Of a stretch of DNA of 7,895 bases, positions 4,989 through 7,895 are shown one piece after another. The stretch lies in the NCBI GenBank assembly GCA_001603615.1, contig LUZL01000073.1, positions 5,242 through 13,136 of the forward strand, written 5' to 3'. Positions within the stretch are counted from its first letter, which is position 1, and every line of letters begins with the position of its first letter. A model generated the notes under the pieces. The model saw only the letters and a list, made by a program, of their open reading frames with translations. It made no database searches and was not told where the DNA came from. Made by a program: the position numbers and the translations under genes. Source of the stretch: Bacteroidales bacterium Bact_20 (lineage in GTDB: Bacteria > Bacteroidota > Bacteroidia > Bacteroidales > DTU049).

Positions 4989-6185
4989 ATGTTAAGTATT
5001 TCCAAAAAAGGACAAATGATGCCTTCTTCCCCGATAAGGAAGCTAGTACCTTATGCAGATGCAGCTAAAAAACGTGGTATCAAAGTTTATCATTTAAACA
5101 TCGGCCAGCCTGATATAGAGACTCCTCAAATAGCAATAGATGCTTTGAAAAACATCAATATGAAGGTTATTGAATATAGTCATTCTGCAGGTATACTTTC
5201 TTTTAGAGAAAAATTATGTAAATATTATCAAGAAAATAATATTCATGTAACTCCTGATGAGATAATAGTAACTACTGGTGGCAGCGAAGCTATATTATTT
5301 ACTTTCGGCTCTATCATGGATAATGAAGACGAGGTGATAATTCCAGAACCTTATTATGCTAATTATAATGGATTTGCTATCAATGCTGGTGTAAAAGTAG
5401 TCCCTATAATGTCTCATATAGAAGATAATTATGCTCTACCACCGATAGAAGAGTTTGAGAAATATATTACTCCCAAAACAAAAGCTATCCTCATCTGCAA
5501 TCCTAATAATCCTACTGGATATTTATATAGCAGAGAAGAAATAGAAAAATTAGGTGAATTAGTGAAAAAACACAATCTATTCTTAATAGCAGACGAGGTT
5601 TACAGAGAATTTGTTTATGATGGTAGTGAGCATTTCTCTGTTATGCAAATAAAAGCAATAGAACAAAATGCAATATTAGTAGATTCAGTATCTAAACGCT
5701 ATAGTGCTTGTGGTTTCCGTATTGGTATGCTAGTATCTAAAAATAAAGACGTGATGACTACTGCTATGAAATTTGCTCAAGCTAGATTAAGTCCTCCAAC
5801 TTTTGGACAAATAGCTGCAGAAGCTGCAATAGATGTAGATAAAGCTTATTTCGATGCTATCAAAAAAGAGTATGTAGCCAGACGTAATGTAGTTATTGAA
5901 GGTATTAAAAATATACAAGGTGCTTACTGCCCTACTCCTAAAGGTGCTTTCTATGTGATGGCTAAACTGCCAATAGATGACTCAGACAAATTCTGTCAAT
6001 GGCTCCTCGAAGAATTTCATGAAAATAATGAAACTGTTATGCTTTCACCTGCTACGGGTTTCTACTCAGTGCCAGAGAGAGGTTTACAAGAAGTGAGAAT
6101 AAGCTATGTGCTCAATGTTGATGATATGAAGCGTAGTATGGAGCTTCTCAAAAAAGCTATAGATGTTTATCCTGGTAGAAAATAA
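4989..6185 (+). CDS. Class I PLP-dependent aminotransferase (AspC-like)
   Basis: A 398-residue fold-type I aminotransferase, full length. The N-terminus MPSSPIRKLVPYADAAKKRG and the YHLNIGQPDIETP motif (34-46) match a subgroup commonly annotated as aspartate-type aminotransferase. Visible active-site residues are the phosphate-binding TTGGSEA (95-101), N174 in NPNNPTG, D202 and Y205 in ADEVY, the Schiff-base lysine K236 in DSVSKRYS, R244 in GFRIG, and the substrate-carboxylate arginine R370 in EVRISY. It moves an amino group between an amino acid and a 2-oxo acid in the cytosol; the exact amino-acid substrate cannot be read from sequence, so no symbol is given. An upstream ATG at 4981 hits a stop after four codons. 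The gene follows the DUF1573 pair with no visible functional link. Confidence 0.94.
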   Translation: MLSISKKGQMMPSSPIRKLVPYADAAKKRGIKVYHLNIGQPDIETPQIAIDALKNINMKVIEYSHSAGILSFREKLCKYYQENNIHVTPDEIIVTTGGSEAILFTFGSIMDNEDEVIIPEPYYANYNGFAINAGVKVVPIMSHIEDNYALPPIEEFEKYITPKTKAILICNPNNPTGYLYSREEIEKLGELVKKHNLFLIADEVYREFVYDGSEHFSVMQIKAIEQNAILVDSVSKRYSACGFRIGMLVSKNKDVMTTAMKFAQARLSPPTFGQIAAEAAIDVDKAYFDAIKKEYVARRNVVIEGIKNIQGAYCPTPKGAFYVMAKLPIDDSDKFCQWLLEEFHENNETVMLSPATGFYSVPERGLQEVRISYVLNVDDMKRSMELLKKAIDVYPGRK

Positions 6186-6527
6186 ATAATTATGCAAGTA
6201 TTTTAAATCATATAGATCTTTATTACAATCTCCAAATTTTTAAGCTCAAATTTTTTACAAATATAAAAGTTTAAGATACTAATTTATTAATAATAACGCA
6301 ACAGTAAAAAATTATGGATAATGATTTATAGTGTAAGTTTTTTACAATTATTTTAGTATAATTATAAAATAAATGTTTAAATATATTGTGTAATACATTA
6401 AATTAAGGTAACTACTTAAATATTATATCTTTTAACATAGTTTGATATATTGAGTAATATATGGAAAAGCTAATGCATAAAATAAATAACATGATATAAA
6501 ACTAGTTATAATGTAATGTAGATCTAA
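6186..6527. other. Gene-free AT-rich gap
   Basis: About 340 bases with no supportable gene; the longest ATG frame I noticed here (from 6461) has 12 codons. CAAATTTTT occurs twice with a 14-base period (6233-6241 and 6247-6255), and AGATCT occurs near both ends. A - strand TATATTTG at 6265-6258 matches the -7 consensus and would read antisense into the 3' end of the aminotransferase, but has no -33 element. No tRNA-like or GC-rich structured segment is visible. The + strand aminotransferase has no terminator nearer than the hairpin at 6528. Confidence 0.6.
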
Positions 6528-6563
6528 AAAAAAGAAGGGACAAGATTTTGTCCCTTCTTTTTT
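6528..6563. terminator. Bidirectional intrinsic terminator downstream of floA
   Basis: A perfect 16-bp stem (A6 then GAAGGGACAA, with TTGTCCCTTC then T6) closes on the loop GATT. It lies 35 bases after the floA stop on the - strand, where its A run reads as the T tract. It can also stop rightward transcription from the aminotransferase, but that gene ends 342 bases away, so floA is its main client. Confidence 0.9.
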
Positions 6564-6598
6564 AAGATTATCAATATTTTTATGAAACACAGATAAGA

Positions 6599-7597
6599 TC
6601 AGTCTTTATTATCTTGAGGAGGTTTTACGATATTTTCTCTCATTTCTGTGTCAGCTTTTATATTTTGCATACGATAATAATCCATTATCCCTAGATTACC
6701 CATTCTGAAAGCTTCTGCAATAGCTAAAGGAATTTGAGCTTCAGCTTCTATGACTTTTGCACGAGCTTCTTGAGCTTTAGCTTTCATCTCTTGCTCTAGA
6801 GCTACAGCCATAGCTCTACGTTCTTCAGCTTTGGCTTGAGCGATATTTTTATCAGCTTGAGCTTGATCCATTTGTAGCTGAGCACCGATATTTTTCCCTA
6901 CATCTATATCAGCAATGTCTATTGATAAGATTTCAAAAGCTGTACCAGCATCTAGTCCACGTGATAATACTGTTTTAGAAATTACATCAGGATTTTCTAA
7001 AACTTCTTTATGATTATTTGCACTACCAATAGCTGTTACTATACCTTCGCCCACTCTAGCGATAATAGTTTCTTCTCCAGCACCACCTACTAATTGTTTG
7101 ATATTGGCTCTTACAGTTACTCTAGCAGTGACTATTAATTGTATTCCATCTTTAGCAACTGCTGCTATAGCAGGAGTAGTAATTACTTTAGGGTTAACAC
7201 TCAGTTGTACTGCTTCGAAAACATCTCTACCAGCTAAATCAATAGCTGCTGCAGATTTGAAGTCCAATGATATGTTTGCTTTGTCTGCAGATATTAATGC
7301 TTTCACTACAGAATTTACTCTACCACCAGCTAGATAATGAGCTTCTAATTGATCTCTAGTAAGCTGTAAACCAGCTTTTGTAGCTGTTATCATGCTATTT
7401 ACAATTATTTTAGGAGGTACTTTTCTCCATCTCATTAGAACTAATTGTAATAAATTAATTCTTACTCCACTTAATAAAGCAGTAAACCATAATCCTATTG
7501 GTACAAAGTAAAATAATAGCCATAATAGTATGAATATTACAACACCTATTATAACATTAGCGCCAGTGTTTAATAAAATTAAATTCAATGTTAACAT
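6599..7597 (-). CDS. floA: Flotillin-like protein FloA
   Basis: A 332-residue membrane scaffold protein, nearly the same length as Bacillus FloA. Residues 13-43 form a membrane-inserted hydrophobic hairpin (VIIGVVIFILLWLLFYF, then VPIGLWFTALLSG). The strongly conserved RINLLQLVLMRWRKVPP follows at 46-62. An SPFH/band-7-like region covers about 63-240 (ATKAGLQLTRDQLEAHYLAGG, FEAVQLSVNPKVI, ARVTVRANIKQLVGG in overlapping order). An alanine/glutamate-rich coiled coil of EA repeats spans about 243-288, ending in the typical AEAFRMGNLGIMDYYRMQN. In characterised bacteria FloA forms small membrane assemblies that affect membrane fluidity and protein secretion. It starts 4 bases after the NfeD-family stop, so the two are one transcription unit whose promoter lies beyond the right edge. 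A hairpin terminator follows. Complete, with no missing parts. Confidence 0.97.
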   Translation of the reverse strand: MLTLNLILLNTGANVIIGVVIFILLWLLFYFVPIGLWFTALLSGVRINLLQLVLMRWRKVPPKIIVNSMITATKAGLQLTRDQLEAHYLAGGRVNSVVKALISADKANISLDFKSAAAIDLAGRDVFEAVQLSVNPKVITTPAIAAVAKDGIQLIVTARVTVRANIKQLVGGAGEETIIARVGEGIVTAIGSANNHKEVLENPDVISKTVLSRGLDAGTAFEILSIDIADIDVGKNIGAQLQMDQAQADKNIAQAKAEERRAMAVALEQEMKAKAQEARAKVIEAEAQIPLAIAEAFRMGNLGIMDYYRMQNIKADTEMRENIVKPPQDNKD

Positions 7598-7601
7598 ATT
7601 T

Positions 7602-7895
7602 TTATATTTTAATTGGTTTTACTATAATTTTATTGCCTTCTATCTTTATTATTTCTACTTGAGTATTAGGATATATTATCTCGGATAGGGAGTGTACTTC
7701 TACTATTTTATCACCAAATCTAGCTTTACCTGAGGGTAAACATTTAGTAACAGTTTCGCCCTGCATTCCAACTTTTAAAGAATCTAACTCTTCTTTATTC
7801 AACTGAATATCTATTGAATCATTCAAAGCTACACGTTTCCATGTTTTACCCCTAAAGAAAAAATATAAACCTATTCCACAAACTAATAAAGAAAC
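7602..7895 (-). CDS. NfeD-family membrane protein, 3' part only
   Basis: The frame is open from the right edge to the stop at 7604-7602, giving 97 residues with the N-terminal part missing. It begins with the end of a membrane helix (VSLLVCGIGLYFFF), then a basic RGKTWKRVAL segment. From about residue 38 comes an NfeD C-terminal OB-fold domain: LKVGMQGETVT, LPSGKARFGDKIVEV, and the closing VEIIKIEGNKIIVKP. A TTG at 7826 could be misread as a start, but the coding signal and family match continue upstream of it. NfeD proteins occur beside flotillin/stomatin genes and are thought to work with them in membrane microdomains. The partner floA begins 4 bases downstream. Whether this is a short NfeD or a long form with a protease domain cannot be seen here. 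Confidence 0.9.
   Translation of the reverse strand, partial: VSLLVCGIGLYFFFRGKTWKRVALNDSIDIQLNKEELDSLKVGMQGETVTKCLPSGKARFGDKIVEVHSLSEIIYPNTQVEIIKIEGNKIIVKPIKI

Noticed and set aside
6233..6255. Short tandem CAAATTTTT repeat as a CRISPR-like or origin-like element
   Set aside because: There are only two copies with no regular spacers, in DNA where such A/T words are common.
7602..7826. TTG at 7826 as the start of a small separate gene
   Set aside because: The frame is open for 23 more codons to the edge, and these encode the membrane-helix end and basic segment expected before the NfeD OB-fold.

Overview
The window is a piece of a chromosome from a very AT-rich member of the Bacteroidota. 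This rests on four signs: promoter-like -7 boxes of the Bacteroidota form TAnnTTTG placed just upstream of several starts; a TonB of the Bacteroidota type (N-terminal FEWKT-like anchor end, FPGG motif, MPKWEPARQGG motif); tandem DUF1573 proteins; and a lipoprotein/TM2 protein with the QKR-Y-G-W motif. I cannot place it below phylum. The recognisable genes are mostly housekeeping or envelope genes, and I see no CRISPR array, transposase, prophage or defence system.

Layout, left to right. Positions 1-381 hold no identifiable gene: a GC-rich edge (1-46), a 13-bp palindrome (51-63), a stretch almost free of G on the + strand (61-239), nested inverted repeats (195-306), and a -7 box (361-368). Then come rocD, ornithine aminotransferase (+, 382-1608); a UPF0016/GDT1-family membrane cation transporter (-, 1737-2297); a lipoprotein with a C-terminal TM2 domain (+, 2506-3162); a TonB energy transducer (-, 3228-3902); two tandem exported DUF1573 proteins (+, 4082-4519 and 4541-4909); a class I PLP-dependent aminotransferase (+, 4989-6185); a gene-free AT-rich gap (6186-6527); then floA (-, 6599-7597), preceded on its strand by the 3' part of an NfeD-family gene that runs off the right edge (-, 7602-7895).

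The genes form small, mostly one-gene units on alternating strands. All three convergent junctions (rocD/UPF0016, TM2/tonB, aminotransferase/floA) carry one long perfect hairpin flanked by A on one side and T on the other, so each can serve as a bidirectional terminator. Divergent pairs (UPF0016/TM2 and tonB/DUF1573) share AT-rich promoter regions. The only likely operons are the two DUF1573 genes, perhaps with the aminotransferase behind them, and NfeD-floA, a well-known pairing linked to flotillin membrane microdomains.

The items most worth a second look are the compositionally odd left edge and the structured region upstream of rocD, the small GC-rich island in the leader of the TM2 lipoprotein, that protein's mixed lipid-anchor/transmembrane architecture, and the altered first signature motif of the UPF0016 protein.
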